A DNA stretch of 64,000 nucleotides from Archangium primigenium. Its GTDB lineage: Bacteria > Myxococcota > Myxococcia > Myxococcales > Myxococcaceae. Position numbers and translations under genes: made by a program. The notes beneath the pieces are model-generated. The model saw nothing but the letters and a program-made list of their open reading frames with translations, was not told the DNA's origin and searched no databases. Location of the stretch: contig NZ_JADWYI010000001.1 of NCBI RefSeq assembly GCF_016904885.1, positions 2,790,001 through 2,854,000 of the forward strand. Direction: 5' to 3'. Of this stretch, positions 28,078 to 36,630 are shown piece by piece (the stretch's first letter is position 1; each line of letters opens with the position of its first letter).

Positions 28078-28815
28078 TCAGGTGAACCGCTCCACGAAGT
28101 TTCGGAGGATCTGCTGCCCGGCGCTGGTGGGCAGGATTCCCGCCAGCAGCCGGGGCACGCGCTCGCCGGGCGCGAGCCCATGGCGCGGGGCGTCGGCCTC
28201 CAGCTTCTCCGCGCGCGCGAGGATGAGGGCGCGCATGGCGGCCGGATTCACCTCCGGGTGGAACTGGACGCCGCGGATGCGCGGCCCGTAGGCGAGCGCC
28301 TGGATGGGGGTGTGCGCGTTGCCCGCCAGCAGCGTGGCCCCCTCGGGCACCCGCTCCACGACGTCCTCGTGGGTGGTCTGCACCGCGAAGCTGCCCGGCA
28401 GCCCCGCGAAGAGCGCGTCCTCCCGCCCCTCGGCGTTGAGCCGCACCTCCACGGTGCCAATCTCCCGGCCCTGGGTGCTGCGCACCACCCGGCCCCCATG
28501 GGCATGCGCGAGGAGTTGGTGCCCAAAGCATACCCCGAGCACCGGCGTGCCCCGGGCGGCGGCGGTGAGCATGAAGTCCGCGGCGCGCTCCATCCAGGGC
28601 TCCACCTGGGTCACGGACAGGGGCGAGCCGGTCATCATCACCCCGTCGTAGCCCGCGGCGCTCGCGGGCAGGGGGGCGTCGCGGTGGACGTGGAGGATGT
28701 CGAAGCGGCATCCGCCGGGCGCGAGCGTCTCGACGAACCAGTGTTCGTAGTCGCCGACGCTCAGTTGCACGGGCCGGGCCGCGTCGCCAGCTTTCAACAG
28801 GAGAACGTTCTTCAT
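28078..28815 (-). CDS. Class I glutamine amidotransferase-like protein (GMP synthase GATase type)
   Basis: The 245-residue protein is a stand-alone triad amidotransferase. The nucleophile is Cys96 in GVCFGHQLLA, and the other triad residues are His186 and Glu188 in GVQFHPEV. GYDGVMMTGSP forms the oxyanion-side loop. No synthase domain is attached. Such proteins hydrolyse glutamine or gamma-glutamyl compounds; PuuD, the gamma-glutamyl-GABA hydrolase, is a more distant relative in the same superfamily. The gene is divergent from a glutamine-synthetase-like gene across about 270 bases, which makes a gamma-glutamyl substrate plausible but unproven. ATG at 28815 starts directly at the domain. Confidence 0.85.
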   Translation of the reverse strand: MKNVLLLKAGDAARPVQLSVGDYEHWFVETLAPGGCRFDILHVHRDAPLPASAAGYDGVMMTGSPLSVTQVEPWMERAADFMLTAAARGTPVLGVCFGHQLLAHAHGGRVVRSTQGREIGTVEVRLNAEGREDALFAGLPGSFAVQTTHEDVVERVPEGATLLAGNAHTPIQALAYGPRIRGVQFHPEVNPAAMRALILARAEKLEADAPRHGLAPGERVPRLLAGILPTSAGQQILRNFVERFT

Positions 28816-29087
28816 GGTCTTGCTCCAGGTCGGGTTGCCGCGGCGGCGGGGGTTCCCTACGTTCGGCTGCCGCTTGTGTTGACGTCCGTCCAATTCACAC
28901 GTGCCGTCCGGGATTCCGAACATCTTGGAGGGCCCCTGCCCGTACACTCGCGCCACGGCGGCTTGGGTTCAAGCTGTGCATCGCGAGGTGTGGTGGGGAT
29001 CCCGGTGGGCACGCGCGTCCGGGGAAACTGAAAGAAGACGGCACAAGGGGCACTTTCTGAATGGGCGTCGGGAAAAGGAAGAGGCCA

Positions 29088-30557
29088 ATGGCGAGTCGTT
29101 CCAAGGCGAAGGTCATCACGTTGCCATCTCCCGCGAGCAGGCGGGCGCGCGCGAAGGACAAGGAGAAGGAGCGCGACACCGGCAGGCCCCTGGGGCGCGT
29201 TCCCTCGGGCACGGACGTGCTGCACAAGTGGTTCGAGGAAAAGGGCATTCGCCAGGTGAAGCTCGGCGCGGTGGACCTGGACGGCGTGTGGCGCGGCAAG
29301 TACGTGTCGGTGGAGAAGTTCTTCTCCGCCTGCAAGAGCGGCATGGGCTTCTGTGACGTGGTGTTCGGCTGGGACATCGCGGACGAGCTGCTCGACAACA
29401 CGAAGGTGACGGGCTGGCACACGGGCTATCCGGACGGCATGTGCCGCGTGGACACCAGCAGCGCGCGCATCATCCCCTGGGAGCCGGACACGGCCGCCTT
29501 CCTGCTGGACTTCGTGAACCCGGACGGCTCGCCCTTCGAGCCGAGCCCGCGCCAGCTGCTGCAGAAGATTGGCCAGCGCGCGCGCGACATGGGCTACCTG
29601 CCCAAGTTCGGCGCCGAGTACGAGTTCTTCATCTTCAAGGAGACGCCGCAGACGCTCAAGGAGAAGGGCTACTCGCAGCTCACGCCCCTGACGCCCGGCA
29701 TGTTCGGCTACTCGTGGCTGCGCACCTCGCTCAACGCGCCGCTCGTGCACGCCATCATCAATGGCTGCCGCGACTTCGGCGTGGAGCTGGAGGGCTTCCA
29801 CACCGAGACGGGCCCGGGCGTGTTCGAGGCCGCCATCCGCTACGACTCGCTGGAGAAGATCGCGGACAAGGCGGTGCTCTTCAAGACGGCGGTCAAGGAG
29901 ATCTGCGCGCGCCACGGCCTCACCGCCTGCTTCATGGCCAAGGTGGACCCGAAGCTGCCCGGCTGCTCGGGGCACATCCACCAGTCGCTGTGGTCGCTCA
30001 AGGAGGACGAGAACGTCTTCCACGATCCGGACGACCGCGACGGCATGAGCCAGACGATGCGCCACTACCTCGGCGGGCAGATCGCGCTGATGCCGGAGCT
30101 CACGGCGCTCTACTGGCCCACCATCAACAGCTACAAGCGCAGCGTGGAGAACACGTGGGCGCCCACCACCGCCACGTGGGGCAAGGAGAACCGCACCACC
30201 GCGGTGCGCGTGATTGGCGACAGCCCCAAGTCCATGCGCCTGGAGTACCGGCAGACGGGCGCGGACATGAACGCCTACCTCGGCATGGCGGCGAGCCTGG
30301 CCGCGGGCCTGTGGGGCGTGGAGAACGAGGTGGAGCTGCCCGAGCGCTGCGCCGGCAACGGCTATGCCTCCGAGGCGCCGCTCCTGCCGCGCACGCTCAA
30401 GGAGGCCGTGACGCTGCTCAAGGAGTCCGAGCGGGCCCGGCAGATCCTGGGCGAGGAGTTCGTGGACCACTTCGTGCGCACGCGCGAGTGGGAAGCGCGT
30501 CAGTACGAGCGCGCCGTGACGAGCTGGGAGCTCGAGCGCTACCTGGAGCTCATCTAG
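29088..30557 (+). CDS. Glutamine synthetase family protein (glutamate-amine ligase type)
   Basis: The 489-residue protein has the glutamine synthetase fold. An N-terminal beta-grasp domain follows a basic start of about 45 residues (GIRQVKLGAVDLDGVWRGKY). The catalytic barrel has GAEYEFFIFKE, ETGPGVFEAAIRYD, GCSGHIHQSLWS and RLEYRQTGADMNAYL. It lacks the clear adenylylation loop of classical GlnA and has the sequence character of the GlnT/PuuA side of the family, which joins glutamate to amines other than ammonia. It is followed after 19 bases by an alcohol dehydrogenase, unusual for a true ammonia-assimilating enzyme. The ATG at 29088 has GGAAGAGG upstream; ATG 29061 is less likely. Confidence 0.88.
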   Translation: MASRSKAKVITLPSPASRRARAKDKEKERDTGRPLGRVPSGTDVLHKWFEEKGIRQVKLGAVDLDGVWRGKYVSVEKFFSACKSGMGFCDVVFGWDIADELLDNTKVTGWHTGYPDGMCRVDTSSARIIPWEPDTAAFLLDFVNPDGSPFEPSPRQLLQKIGQRARDMGYLPKFGAEYEFFIFKETPQTLKEKGYSQLTPLTPGMFGYSWLRTSLNAPLVHAIINGCRDFGVELEGFHTETGPGVFEAAIRYDSLEKIADKAVLFKTAVKEICARHGLTACFMAKVDPKLPGCSGHIHQSLWSLKEDENVFHDPDDRDGMSQTMRHYLGGQIALMPELTALYWPTINSYKRSVENTWAPTTATWGKENRTTAVRVIGDSPKSMRLEYRQTGADMNAYLGMAASLAAGLWGVENEVELPERCAGNGYASEAPLLPRTLKEAVTLLKESERARQILGEEFVDHFVRTREWEARQYERAVTSWELERYLELI

Positions 30558-30576
30558 TAGGAGAGCGAGAACCGCA

Positions 30577-31761
30577 ATGAAACCCTTCGACTTGCCGAGC
30601 GAGCCGCGCATCACCGAGATGTCCTGGCCCACGAAGATCGTCTTCGGGGCCGGGGCGCTGCAGCGCGTGCCCGCGCAGGTGTCCCGGCTGAACATGAAGC
30701 GTCCGTTGGTGGTGACGGACGGAGGCGTGGTGAAGGCCGGGCTCGCGCAGCGGCTGTACGACGTGCTCAAGGGCGCGGGCGTGGCGTATGTCGCCTTCGA
30801 GCAGGTCAAGCCCGACCCCACCGAGCACGATGCCTTCGCGGGCCTGGAGGCGTACCGCGCCGGGGGCTGCGACGGCATCATCGCCATTGGCGGTGGCAGC
30901 CCGCTGGACGCGGCCAAGCTCGTGCAGGTGCTCGTCACGCACGAGCCGCCCCTGTCGCGCTACGACGACGCCACGGGCGGCGACCAGTACGTGCGCGACA
31001 ACATGCCGCCGCTCATCGCCATCCCCACCACCGCGGGCACGGGCTCGGAGGTGAGCCGCTCGGGCGTGGCCACGCTGTCGGACACGGGCCGCAAGACGGT
31101 CATCTTCAGCCCGTTCCTCATGCCCAAGGCGGCCATCTGCGACCCGGAGCTCACCCTGGGGCTGCCGCCCGGGCCCACCGCGGCCACGGGCATGGACGCC
31201 TTCACCCACTGCCTGGAGGCCTACCTGTCCAACGGCTTCCACCCGCTGGCGGACGCGGTGTCCATCGACGGCATCGCCCGTGTGGCGCGCTCGCTGCCCC
31301 TGGCCGTGAGTGACGGCAAGAACCTGCTGGCGCGCACGGACATGATGGTGGCCGCCTTCCAGGGCGCCATGGCCTTCCAGAAGGGGCTCGGCGCCTGCCA
31401 CGCCCTGGCGCATGCGCTCACGCCCACCTCCGGCGTCCACCACGGTCTGGCCAACGCCATCGTGCTGCCCGTGGTGATGGAGTTCAACCGGCCGGTGTGC
31501 ACCGCGCGCATGGCCCGCGTGGCCCAGGCCATGGGGGACTCCTCCAACGCGCGCGAGGAGGTGCTCGCCGCCAACGCCGTGGAGCGCGTGCGCAAGCTCA
31601 ACCAGACCGTTGGCATTCCGACACGTCTGCGCGACGTGGGCGTGCAGGAGAAGGACCTGGAGCGCATCGCCGACAAGGCCTTCCAGGACGCCTCCCATCG
31701 GGGCAATCCTCGCCCTTGCACCCAGGAAGACCTACTCGCGATGATCCGCGAATCGTATTAG
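30577..31761 (+). CDS. Iron-containing alcohol dehydrogenase
   Basis: The 394-residue protein is a full-length group III alcohol dehydrogenase. The NAD(P)-binding part has DGIIAIGGGSPLDAAK and IPTTAGTGSEV. The metal-binding half offers Asp207 and His211 (TGMDAFTHCLEAY), His275/His279 (CHALAHAL) and His288/His289 (HHGLANA) as iron ligands. It interconverts an alcohol and an aldehyde with NAD(H) or NADP(H). Its closeness to the glutamine-synthetase-like gene suggests a shared pathway, perhaps oxidation of a glutamylated amino alcohol. The ATG follows an AGGAG sequence. Confidence 0.93.
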   Translation: MKPFDLPSEPRITEMSWPTKIVFGAGALQRVPAQVSRLNMKRPLVVTDGGVVKAGLAQRLYDVLKGAGVAYVAFEQVKPDPTEHDAFAGLEAYRAGGCDGIIAIGGGSPLDAAKLVQVLVTHEPPLSRYDDATGGDQYVRDNMPPLIAIPTTAGTGSEVSRSGVATLSDTGRKTVIFSPFLMPKAAICDPELTLGLPPGPTAATGMDAFTHCLEAYLSNGFHPLADAVSIDGIARVARSLPLAVSDGKNLLARTDMMVAAFQGAMAFQKGLGACHALAHALTPTSGVHHGLANAIVLPVVMEFNRPVCTARMARVAQAMGDSSNAREEVLAANAVERVRKLNQTVGIPTRLRDVGVQEKDLERIADKAFQDASHRGNPRPCTQEDLLAMIRESY

Positions 31762-31863
31762 GTCAAACCGACGGGACTGGGACCCGGAGGCAATGCACGT
31801 TCCAACCCCGAACATACTCACTTCACAGCGCGCTCGGTGGCCACAAGATTACCGGTCGCGCTT

Positions 31864-32199
31864 ATGGACAATGAGAAAGCCATCCTTTCGGGGCGGTTCG
31901 GTAGCCATGTGAAGCGCCTCCGGAATTCACGTAAACTGACGCAGGAGCAACTCGCCGAGCGCAGTGCGCTGTCCGTCGATGCCATCCGGCGCATCGAGCG
32001 CGGCGGGTTCTCTCCTTCTCTTGAAACCCTCAACAAGCTGTCGGGCGGTCTGGACCTGTCCTTGAAGACGCTGTTTCACGGCTTCGGCCGGGAGAAGCCC
32101 GATCGGGTCGCGGAGCTGTGTGACTTCCTCGGGCGCCTGTCCGGGCGCGAAGTCCAGTTGGCCTGGCGGGTCATTCATGCGATGTTCGAGGAGAAATGA
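31864..32199 (+). CDS. XRE-family helix-turn-helix regulator
   Basis: The 111-residue protein has an HTH_XRE domain at about residues 13-70 (VKRLRNSRKLTQEQLAERSA, then IRRIERGGFSPSLETLNKLS). A helical C-terminal part of 40 residues may mediate dimerisation. ATG at 31864 is chosen; a GTG at 31837 would add nine residues. The stop overlaps the start of the receiver gene (ATGA), so the two proteins are made together and may work as a pair. The DNA around the start is slightly richer in A/T than its surroundings. Confidence 0.88.
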   Translation: MDNEKAILSGRFGSHVKRLRNSRKLTQEQLAERSALSVDAIRRIERGGFSPSLETLNKLSGGLDLSLKTLFHGFGREKPDRVAELCDFLGRLSGREVQLAWRVIHAMFEEK

Positions 32200-32558
32200 C
32201 GGGAACACCCCGCGTCGTGCTGCTGGTCGAGGATGAACTCGACTTGCGAACGGTCATCGAGGAGTTGCTCATCGAGGAGGGCTTCCAGGTCGTGTGCGCG
32301 GCGGATGGTGTGGCCGCGCTCGACTGGGTGTCCGCCGGAGGGAAGCCCTCCCTCGTGCTTCTCGACTTCTTCATGCCCCGGCTGAGCGGGGATGAGTTCA
32401 TCCAGCGGCTGCGGGCCATTCCCGCGCTCGAGCGGGTGCCGCTGGTGGCCATGAGCGGCGCGGAAGTGAAGCACGCCGATCTCACGGCCTCGCTGCGCAA
32501 GCCCTTCGAGCTGTTCGATCTCGTGGATCTGGTGCATGCGCTGGCCCGAGCGCCCTGA
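32196..32558 (+). CDS. Stand-alone receiver domain protein coupled to the XRE regulator
   Basis: The 120-residue product is one receiver domain: acidic Glu12-Asp13 (LLVEDELD), phosphoacceptor Asp57 (LLDFFMP), switch Ser87 (AMSG) and Lys102 (LRKPF). There is no output domain. Translational coupling to the XRE gene suggests that phosphorylation of this receiver could alter the DNA-binding partner, replacing the usual fused receiver-HTH. No histidine kinase is adjacent. Confidence 0.9.
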   Translation: MTGTPRVVLLVEDELDLRTVIEELLIEEGFQVVCAADGVAALDWVSAGGKPSLVLLDFFMPRLSGDEFIQRLRAIPALERVPLVAMSGAEVKHADLTASLRKPFELFDLVDLVHALARAP

Positions 32559-32576
32559 GGCTCCCCGAGGGGAGCC
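32559..32576. terminator. Strong GC hairpin between convergent genes
   Basis: GGCTCCC, loop CGAG, GGGAGCC forms a 7-bp GC stem directly after the receiver stop codon (TGA at 32556-32558) and before the stop of the opposing lipoprotein gene. It is symmetric, so it could slow polymerase from both sides. No T-run follows. Confidence 0.45.
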
Positions 32577-32588
32577 CGGGACGCCGCG

Positions 32589-33161
32589 TCAGGGTTGAAT
32601 GCCCGCGTCCGGTGCGGCCAGCTGCATGCCGGGCTCGTCGGCCTCGGGCTCCGCGCCCTCGGGCACGTCGTTGAGCTCCGTCGTGCCCACCACGGCGTTG
32701 GGCACCGCGTCCCCGCCCGCCTGGGGCGTGAACTCCAGCATCTCCACCGCCACCGAGCCCGGCATGCGGAAGTCCATGGCCGTCACCCGCGGCTTGTCGC
32801 GCAAGTCGTAGAGCTGCTGCGCCAGCGAGCCCGCCTGGACGCGCTGGTCCGAGAAGAAGACGTAGATGCGCACCTTGCCTTCCTCCACGGGCACCCGGAA
32901 GCTGGAGTTGTAGATGCGCTTGCCGGGCTCGCATCGGATGGAGCGGTTCTCGCGCGTCATCGTCAGCTGCCGGATGACCCCTTTCTCGGACACCGTGTAG
33001 AGCAGGCAGTAGGGGTACTGGCCCTCCTTGGGGATGATCTCCACCGTGGACCCACTCAGCGTCTTGAGCTCCGCACGGGAGGGCAGCGCGGACTTCTGCT
33101 CCTGCTGGCAGCCCGCTGTCCCCAGTGCCACCGTCATCATGGCCCACATCCACCGCGTCAT
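32589..33161 (-). CDS. Lipoprotein of unknown function
   Basis: The 190-residue protein has a lipoprotein signal (MTRWMWAMM, a hydrophobic run, then GTAGC with Cys18). The mature part contains two further cysteines (PYCLLYTV and IRCEPGKR) and predicted beta strands, followed by an acidic Pro/Glu/Ala tail of about 40 residues. No known domain is recognised. The ATG at 33161 follows GGAGGG. It would be anchored in the envelope. Confidence 0.75.
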   Translation of the reverse strand: MTRWMWAMMTVALGTAGCQQEQKSALPSRAELKTLSGSTVEIIPKEGQYPYCLLYTVSEKGVIRQLTMTRENRSIRCEPGKRIYNSSFRVPVEEGKVRIYVFFSDQRVQAGSLAQQLYDLRDKPRVTAMDFRMPGSVAVEMLEFTPQAGGDAVPNAVVGTTELNDVPEGAEPEADEPGMQLAAPDAGIQP

Positions 33162-33309
33162 GCGCCCTCCTGGTGCTGGTTGTCCCGATTCTGGGAATAC
33201 CCGTTCTCGGACGCCAGACGTTTCGTGCACGAGACGCCTGCCCGTCCGCGCGTGAACAGACGCCTCGCGTCATGGCGGGGGGCCGTGGGGAAGCGCGCTC
33301 GGGGCGGGC

Positions 33310-35145
33310 TCAGGGCCGCTGGTAGACGATGACCTGGGGCGCCTCGTCCAGGTAGAGCCCGGTGACGGGCGTGCGGGTGCCGTAGGCCTGCCAGAGGGCG
33401 AACTCGTGCTCGCGGAACTCCTGGTGGTACTGGTAGGCCGCGACGTCCGAGTCACCGAGGCCCGCCGGGCGCAAGTCGGCGCGCAGCAGGCCCTCTCGCT
33501 GGTAGTCCTGGAAGGCGAAGCCCGTCACCTCGTGCAGGAAGAGGCGGGCGTTGCGCGGCGCGTGCGCGTTGATCCACGGCAGCACGGCCGTCACGTTGCT
33601 CGACCAGAACTGGCGCTGCATGCCCAGGGAGGCGGCGCCCGGAATGCCGCCGGCGAGCTCCGAGTAGTAGCTCGTGCCGTAGGGGAACACGCGCACGAGC
33701 GCGAGCAGCGCGGGCAGCAGCACCGCGGCGAACACGGGCGCGGCCACGGCGGAAAAGGGCAGGCGAGGCCAGCGCGCGCGGAGCGTCTCGACGAGCGCCG
33801 CGCACCCCCGGCACACGGCCACGCCCGCGAGCAGGCCCAGGAACGGCATCGAGGGCAGCCAGTGCTTCACGCCGCCGAAGTGCGGCACGCTCGGCGGGCT
33901 GATGATGAGCAGGGCGGCGATGGCGTGCAGCCCCACCAGCCCCTCGGCGAGCGTGAGGGGCGTCACCCAGGCGCGGGTGCGGGCCGCGAGGCCCAGGAGC
34001 GCGCGCGCGGCGAGCACGAGCCCGCCCGTCACCATGGGCACGAAGAGGCTGGTGGGCACGGTGAGCGCCGTCTTCACGACCACGTAGCTCCACGGGAAGG
34101 GCGGCTCGCGCATGAGCGTGCCCAGGTAGAACCAGGCGTAGTGGTTGTGGGTGGCGTGGAAGACGAGGTACCAGGCCGTGCGGTCCACCGGCGCGTGCCA
34201 GAGGTAGGGCCAGTGCAGGTAGAAGACGACCGGGCCGAACGTGGCCATGGTGGCCAGGGGCAGCAGGGCGAGCGCGGTCGTGGGGTGCGTCGCGTGGAGC
34301 ACGTGCAGCAGGCCCAGGGCGCCCACGGCGAGCACGACGAACAGCAGGGTGTGGGGGCTGAGCAGGAAGAACTTCCGCTGGAAGCCCTCGGGCCCGAGGC
34401 TCACGAGGAGCAGCGCGTAGAGCACCGCCACGGCGCCGAACAGCCCCACCACCCGCCATAGGGCGGTGCGCGCCACGGGCTGCCCCTCGCTGCTCGTCCA
34501 CGCGCGCCACAGGGCGAAGGGCGCCAGGGTGAAGGGCAGGAAGAGGGCGTTGTGCTTGGTGGCCACGGCCAGCCCGAAGAAGACGCCGCACAGCACGCCC
34601 CAGTGGCGATCCTCCAGCGCGCGCCAGAAGGCGTAGACCACGAGCAGCCACATGGCCGCGATGGGCATGTCGAAGCACGCCAGCTCCGCGTTGAAATACT
34701 GGCGCGGCACGAGCAGGAAGGAGAGGGCGGCGAAGAGGCCCGCGGCGCGGCTGAACACCGCGCTGCCCAGCAGGAAGGCGAGGGCGGGGATGAGCGCCGC
34801 CAGGGCAAAGGCCGGCAGGCGGAAGGCCGCGGCGGGGCGCAGCCACCCGAGTGTGTCGTGGAAGAGCAGGTGCGACAGCCCGAAGAGCGTCTTCATCAAC
34901 GCCGGGTGCTCGTGGTTGTAGTCCCAGGCGCGCACGATGGCCGCGTCGGTGAGGGCCCGCCCGGGCTCGTGCACGAGCTGCTGGAACCAGCGCGCGTAGT
35001 CCCGCGCGGCGTGGAAGTAGAAGCTCTCGTCGCGGGTGAAGCCCACGGCGGACTCGGTGGCCCACAGCGCGCAGAAGGCGAGCGCCCACAAGCCCAGGGC
35101 GATGAGCTTCTCCGGGCGGGTCGCGGCGCGGCCTCGGGTCGTCAT
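33310..35145 (-). CDS. GT39/ArnT-like membrane glycosyltransferase (GT-C fold)
   Basis: The 611-residue protein has the GT-C layout. After one membrane helix, the first periplasmic loop has TRDESFYFHAARDYARWFQQ with the catalytic Asp in the D-E pair (about residue 39). Around ten further hydrophobic segments follow, up to about residue 490, with HWPYLWHAPVDRTAWYLVFH in a loop. A C-terminal soluble domain of about 110 residues ends the protein. Such enzymes use polyprenyl-phosphate sugars to modify proteins or lipids at the outer side of the membrane. The start overlaps the stop of the upstream gene (ATGA). The acceptor is unknown. Confidence 0.85.
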   Translation of the reverse strand: MTTRGRAATRPEKLIALGLWALAFCALWATESAVGFTRDESFYFHAARDYARWFQQLVHEPGRALTDAAIVRAWDYNHEHPALMKTLFGLSHLLFHDTLGWLRPAAAFRLPAFALAALIPALAFLLGSAVFSRAAGLFAALSFLLVPRQYFNAELACFDMPIAAMWLLVVYAFWRALEDRHWGVLCGVFFGLAVATKHNALFLPFTLAPFALWRAWTSSEGQPVARTALWRVVGLFGAVAVLYALLLVSLGPEGFQRKFFLLSPHTLLFVVLAVGALGLLHVLHATHPTTALALLPLATMATFGPVVFYLHWPYLWHAPVDRTAWYLVFHATHNHYAWFYLGTLMREPPFPWSYVVVKTALTVPTSLFVPMVTGGLVLAARALLGLAARTRAWVTPLTLAEGLVGLHAIAALLIISPPSVPHFGGVKHWLPSMPFLGLLAGVAVCRGCAALVETLRARWPRLPFSAVAAPVFAAVLLPALLALVRVFPYGTSYYSELAGGIPGAASLGMQRQFWSSNVTAVLPWINAHAPRNARLFLHEVTGFAFQDYQREGLLRADLRPAGLGDSDVAAYQYHQEFREHEFALWQAYGTRTPVTGLYLDEAPQVIVYQRP

Positions 35146-36089
35146 GCGCCCTCCCGGGGGCCGAGCGCGAGCAGGTCCAGGCACACCTGGCGCGTCTCCG
35201 GGTTGTCCGCCTGGACCCAGAGCTTGAGCGTACGGGGCTCGCCCGGAGGCACCTGGCGCGAGACCTTCTGCACGCCCTCGAGCCCCGGGGGAATGGCGAT
35301 GGACAGCGCGGGCGCCTGGCTCCGGGCCTCCTCCACGCCCAGGTGGGTGATGCTCAGGTGGGGCGCGTGGGCGGCGGCGAACTCGAAGATGAGGCCCCCC
35401 TCGAGCCGCCACTCCGTGCCCGCGGGCACGCCATCGAACTCGGCCACGAGCCGCTGGGGCCCCCCGGGCGGGTGCATCCACAGGCAGTGGCGGGGCTGGT
35501 AGCGCAGCTCGTGCCACTCGGGGGCCACGTACAGGTGGGAGGCGCCCAGGCATCGGTGCGCCCGGCCATCGAAGGGGCAGTCCGTGCGGGTGCCGTCCGG
35601 AGACTCCAGGTAGACGCGGGCCCGGGCATGGGCCTCCGAGGCCACGAAGCGCCGGGGCTGGTGACGGCCGTTCGTGTACAGCGTGAGCGTCAGGGGCCCG
35701 GCCTGGCGGGGGGCGCCCACGGCGGTGCGTCCGGGGAGGAACGCGGCCTGGAAGCCGGCCGCGTCGGCGCGCGGCAGGCCGGGCTGTCCGAGCACCCAGA
35801 CGCGCGGGTGGGCGTCCAGGTCATCCGCGTCCGAGCCGAGGTAGCCGTATACGGGCGTCTGGGAAGGCAGGTAGAGCCGGGCGCGCTCCGTCCACCAGGG
35901 AAAGAGCAGCACCGCGTCCCCCGGGCGGGCCTCGGCGCTCAGCCAGCCGGCTACGGCGCGGTAGTCCTGCTCCGAGGGGAACAGGCCCGGCAGCCGCAGC
36001 TGGAACACGAGACAGGCGAGGGCGACGAGCAGCAGCCCTCCCAGCTCCACCAGGGGGAGGGCGCGCGACGGCGACCTAGGACTTGGCAA
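35142..36089 (-). CDS. GT-C-associated protein: membrane anchor plus soluble GT39-like C-terminal domain
   Basis: The 315-residue protein has one N-terminal membrane helix (LPLVELGGLLLVALACLVFQ), then a soluble part. The first section (YRAVAGWLSAEARPGDAVLL then VYGYLGSDADDLDAHPRVWV) looks like the lumenal C-terminal domain of GT39-type transferases. The rest is beta-rich (CLGASHLYVAPEWHELRYQP then EWRLEGGLIFEFAAAHAPHL) and may bind carbohydrate. No multi-span catalytic region is present. The TTG at 36089, 14 bases inside carG, is the best start; GTG at 36050 is an alternative. It is translationally coupled to the glycosyltransferase, suggesting a two-protein complex. Confidence 0.65.
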   Translation of the reverse strand: MPSPRSPSRALPLVELGGLLLVALACLVFQLRLPGLFPSEQDYRAVAGWLSAEARPGDAVLLFPWWTERARLYLPSQTPVYGYLGSDADDLDAHPRVWVLGQPGLPRADAAGFQAAFLPGRTAVGAPRQAGPLTLTLYTNGRHQPRRFVASEAHARARVYLESPDGTRTDCPFDGRAHRCLGASHLYVAPEWHELRYQPRHCLWMHPPGGPQRLVAEFDGVPAGTEWRLEGGLIFEFAAAHAPHLSITHLGVEEARSQAPALSIAIPPGLEGVQKVSRQVPPGEPRTLKLWVQADNPETRQVCLDLLALGPREGA

Positions 36090-36588
36090 GGCGGAGCTTC
36101 TGCTCGCTCTTCTCGCGGCAGAAGCTGCAGAAGGAGGGCTCACCCGTGTTGAAGGACGGCGTCCAGGGCGGGTACATCGCGCAGCGCGGATCCAGGCAGT
36201 GGTGCAGGCCCCACAGGTGGCCAATCTGCTGCAGCGCGTTGCGGGCGATGGGCTTGAAGGCCGCCTCGAAGTCCTTGTGCCCGTGCGTGGTGATGATGGC
36301 CCGGTTCTGGTTGTACAGGGCGTAGCCGGTGGTGGGCGCCTTGCCGCCGGGCAACTCGCGCTCCTTGAGCTTGCGCGAGGTGATGAAGAGGACCTTGTCG
36401 TCCTCGTAGGCGCGCACGCCCTTGATGTCCTTGATGAGCTGCTCCGCGTCCAGGGGCTCGGACATGCCCGGGGGCACCTCCTTCTGGCCGGAGTGCTCGC
36501 TGCCCACGCCAAACGCCGTGTAGAGCGCCTGGCAGAGCTTGGCGGTCTGCTTTTCGTCGAAGGAATCCAGCGTCACGACGCGAATCAC
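36076..36588 (-). CDS. carG: CarG, zinc-bound archaemetzincin-like transcription cofactor
   Basis: The 170-residue protein follows carD by 42 bases. It has the archaemetzincin layout, but the protease motif is degenerate: residues 120-131 read QQIGHLWGLHHC where active enzymes have HExxHxxGxxH. Gln120 replaces the first His and Gln121 the catalytic Glu. His124, His130, Cys131, Cys136, Cys154 and Cys157 remain as zinc ligands (the last two in CSFC). This is known for Myxococcus xanthus CarG, which binds zinc, lacks protease activity and works with CarD in light-induced carotenogenesis and fruiting body development. The start is GTG at 36588 after GGAG. Confidence 0.88.
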   Translation of the reverse strand: MIRVVTLDSFDEKQTAKLCQALYTAFGVGSEHSGQKEVPPGMSEPLDAEQLIKDIKGVRAYEDDKVLFITSRKLKERELPGGKAPTTGYALYNQNRAIITTHGHKDFEAAFKPIARNALQQIGHLWGLHHCLDPRCAMYPPWTPSFNTGEPSFCSFCREKSEQKLRLAKS

Positions 36589-36630
36589 GGCGGGTCTCCT
36601 CGGAGACGGGACACGCGGTCCCGGGGGACG

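Noticed and set aside
28879-28884. TTGACG as a -35 box for the glutamine-synthetase-like gene
   Set aside because: No -10-like sequence occurs 15-19 bases downstream.
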